Part shown: one piece after another, positions 61,870 through 64,000 of the stretch | Numbering within the stretch: position 1 is the first letter of the stretch | How the letters are laid out: each line of letters starts with the position of its first letter | Source of the DNA: Athripsodes cinereus | Taxonomy: Eukaryota > Arthropoda > Insecta > Trichoptera > Leptoceridae | Length of the DNA: 64,000 nt | NCBI GenBank assembly: GCA_947579605.1 | Contig: OX388317.1 | Span: 25,129,384-25,193,383 of the forward strand | Direction of reading: 5' to 3' | Program-made: the position numbers and the translations under genes | The notes under the pieces: generated by a model | What the model saw: the letters and a program-made list of their open reading frames with translations, nothing else | Database searches by the model: none | What the model was told of the DNA's origin: nothing

Positions 61870-62026
61870 GCCTGCCCCCCTAGACAAACACGCACTTGTC
61901 GATCGACTACAAACGAATTTACGACAGTCTACCTACATGTACCGTGTAATTATGCGGTATTGTTGCAGTTATTGTCGAAAATTCGTTTGTAGTCGATCGA
62001 AGAGTGCGGGTTTTTCTACGGCCCTG
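61870..62026. mobile_element. Fold-back MITE
   Basis: 'cttgtcgatcgactacaaac' on the left inverts to 'gtttgtagtcgatcgaagag' on the right, with 'acggcc' near the left end and 'cggccc' near the right. It lies between two other inverted-repeat elements, with only a few bases separating them. Confidence 0.65.
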
Positions 62027-62215
62027 AAGTCAAAACACATTTTAGCGTTATGTTTTTGTGTCGTTATCGTTCGAATATAAACGATGTTGCGAGAAGTGTT
62101 AATATTCGTAGCTAAAATACACAATAGTTACGAAAATTCTCACTTTGGCGCAACGTCGTCTATATTAGAACGATTGCGACACGAAAACTTAACGCTTAAA
62201 TTTGTTTTGTCTCAG
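62027..62215. mobile_element. Fold-back MITE, second copy of the 42425-42605 family
   Basis: 'gtcaaaacacattttagcgt' on the left; on the right 'taaatttgttttgtctca', a diverged inverse. Internal 'cgttatcgttcgaatataaa' pairs with 'tatattagaacgattgcgac'. Confidence 0.65.
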
Positions 62216-63390
62216 GCCTCATTGTGGAATAGGTACTCGTTTAAAATCATTCAAAATGTTCGCACATAACTCTTTTTGAATATGCAATGACGATAAATTG
62301 TATTATATGTATTTTTCGTTAAATTTGTAAAATATTGTGTATCCCCGTCGGCGTTAGATATTCCACTAAGGTATATTAAGGGTGTAGTAGATTCGGGTAG
62401 GTTTTGCATAAAAAAGTCTATAGAGGAGAGGATGGTTAACCTCGAGCCCACTCTTGGATAAAGTCATAAATACTCTAGATTGACTGGATGACATGATAAC
62501 CAATATTCTTGAAACATCCAGGGGTATGTGGTGGAAATCTGATCGTGTATTTGTAATATGTTTTATTCAGTATTATCATTTATTATTTATTACCTTTGTA
62601 AGTGTGATTAAAAATAATTAAATATATTAAAAAAATAACACTATTATTATTTTTCGAGTCTTTATTATTTAAAATAAAAAAATAATTGATGCATATTTTA
62701 ATGTAATTAGTACTAAAAAATTGCGGTCCCCTCTTTGGAATATCTTTATAAGAGGACTTGGCAGGCAGGCAATATGTCGGGTTTGTAAAGAAAATTTTAT
62801 GCAAATGCTTCACCCGGTAGTGTGTGTCCAAGATAGGAGGCCGAATAAACGTACCTGTGAAGAGGACAGCTGCTGGACAACACCACTACACATATGTATC
62901 TTGGTGTGGGATGGTACAATGGTTTGAAAAAAAGAGATTAAATTTAAGTATTCAGGTGAACTAAGTAATTTTAAACTGAATATAAAGAAGGTAATTCAGA
63001 AAGTAAGCGGTGTATAGGTACATGAGGTGAGCTGATTATATCGTTGATAGTAAGTAGGTATGTTGTTTTTTATTTATTTATTTTATATATGGTAATTGTT
63101 TGATTTTTGTGATATTCTATATTGATAAGTTAAGTCGAATTTGTTGAATATTAGTAAAAACCCTATAGGGTCACATATTTTGTCAATATTATGTGATTAT
63201 ATAAATATATAAGTAACATATTATGTGATTATATAAATATACAGGTCACATATTATTATGCAATGTGAATAAATTCACAAAAAATACAAAAGTTTACGAA
63301 TCGTCAATTTGATGAAACAGAAACTTACTCCACTATCAAGGATTAGGCTTGAAAATGAAATTATACATTTAAGTTTCTAACAAAAGCGCT
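62216..63390. other. Exon 31-32 spacer
   Basis: A direct repeat of 44-45 bp ('acatattatgtgattatata') lies at about 63173-63262. 62716-62940 has GC-richer text resembling a retroelement end ('cttggcaggcaggcaatatg') with no readable domain. No gene. Confidence 0.4.
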
Positions 63391-63394
63391 ATAT

Positions 63395-63590
63395 TTTTCA
63401 CATGGCTTGAGCACGTGGATCAAATCCTAAAGGACGGCCGCGTGTTGAGTAAGAGAAATCGGCGAACATGTATGAGAAACTGGAGGAAGTGAAAGAAGTT
63501 TGTAAGGATAGATCTATATGGCGTTCTGTTCTCTCTGCCTACCCCTCCTGGGACACGGCGTGAGGGTAGGTATAGATAGATAGATAAATA
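63395..63590 (+). mobile_element. LINE C-terminal fragment
   Basis: 'cttgagcacgtggatcaaat', 'ctaaaggacggccgcgtgtt', 'tttgtaaggatagatctata', 'tcctgggacacggcgtgagg', then a 'gatagatagata' tail. This is the plus-strand version of the 57461-58009 family end. It lies about 125 bases ahead of the exon 32 acceptor. Confidence 0.65.
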
Positions 63591-63715
63591 TTTATTTATA
63601 TGACTAGATTCTTTAGTTAGGCAGTGTTTTGTTGTTTCATGATTCACCAATAAAATTGTTTTGGTATTTCGCATTGAGTTTAAAATATTATAATCAATAA
63701 CTTTTTTTATTTCAG

Positions 63716-63972
63716 TCATGTACGTAACGTCACGAAAACGTACCAAAATGATTCTTGTGAATGGATTTACATTCTGCAAACATAAATCTTTATCCAAGGA
63801 GCGAATCAGATGGAAATGTTCAACGGACGGTAGCAAAGGCTGCAAAGCATCTGTTATAACCGACAAAGATGATGTTATAGAAACAATAAGAGATGAGCAT
63901 TCACATAAGAAAACTAAGTATTTAGAAGACAATTCGATAATTACAGGCGCTGGAGAGGAAATTTTAGGTTGA
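63716..63972 (+). CDS. mod(mdg4): FLYWCH terminal exon 32
   Basis: Acceptor ataactttttttatttcag then TC (Val). It encodes 85 residues: VMYVTSRKRTKMILVNGFTF, C21, W33-K-C35, C43, H62-S-H64, then KKTKYLEDNSIITGAGEEIL. The C-terminal NG-x-IRI motif is missing, and Arg replaces Gly at residue 9 (compare Lys in exon 28). CSTD replaces CSTH. It lies 28 bases from the window edge, so the array probably continues. Confidence 0.85.
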
Positions 63973-64000
63973 GCGTTAGTTCGCTTTTCGGAGTTAAATT

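Noticed and set aside
2155..63972. Alternative idea that the exons are separate single-finger genes or a domesticated transposase family
   Set aside because: Most exons have no start codon at the conserved N-terminus, every one has an acceptor in the same phase, and conservation begins exactly at the acceptor, which fits alternative 3' exons better. Mutator-like transposases also use FLYWCH/WRKY-type fingers, but no transposase core is present.

Overview
The window looks like an insect, most likely lepidopteran, nuclear locus. It is AT-rich and packed with short transposon remnants. Its only conserved coding content is an array of terminal exons, each encoding one FLYWCH zinc finger. I count 32 apparently intact exons, all on the + strand and about 2 kb apart, between 2155 and 63972. 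At least one cluster of decayed exon pieces lies at 26511-26818. Every exon has a polypyrimidine tract and AG acceptor, enters in the same phase (two bases completing a split codon), encodes about 74-165 residues and ends in its own stop codon. No BTB domain or other shared 5' exon is present. This is the architecture of the 3' variable region of mod(mdg4), known in Drosophila and Lepidoptera for joining one common BTB-containing 5' part to many alternative FLYWCH 3' exons, partly by trans-splicing. The gene assignment is inferred from that architecture; the exon structure itself is read directly. The array probably continues past the right edge.

Layout: exons 1-13 (2.1-27.7 kb) share a W-x-C-x8-C finger and a 'CSM' signature. 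Exons 14-32 (29.4-64 kb) share W-x-C-x7-C, mostly with 'CSTH..KGC'. The switch is sharp, between 27.7 and 29.4 kb. Neighbouring exons are most alike (2/3, 7/8, 11-13, 14/15, 18/19, 22-24, 26-32), so the array seems to have grown by local tandem duplication. The clearest case is a duplicated block of about 2.2 kb at 4.5-9.0 kb carrying exons 2 and 3.

The spaces between exons hold mobile-element debris. There is a Penelope-like fragment with a GIY-YIG endonuclease and hammerhead-ribozyme-like ends; a 5'-truncated RTE-like LINE with a 711-codon frame and a 10-bp target duplication (30.4-32.6 kb); a second truncated LINE (about 49.9-51.4 kb); many 3' fragments of two or three further LINE families; three short elements with hAT-like ends (two with perfect 8-bp target duplications, one nested in another element); many fold-back MITEs; a roughly 280-bp interspersed repeat present in about 19 copies ('repeat A' here); tRNA-related SINE-like pieces; and a 42-bp minisatellite. 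Bases 23221-23420 are an assembly gap of Ns. None of the recognised elements interrupts an intact FLYWCH exon, though several end within tens of bases of an acceptor.

No free-standing host gene, bacterial operon, CRISPR array or complete canonical tRNA was recognised. The biology of the window is combinatorial: one 5' protein module, encoded elsewhere, would receive any of 32 or more interchangeable zinc-finger tails.
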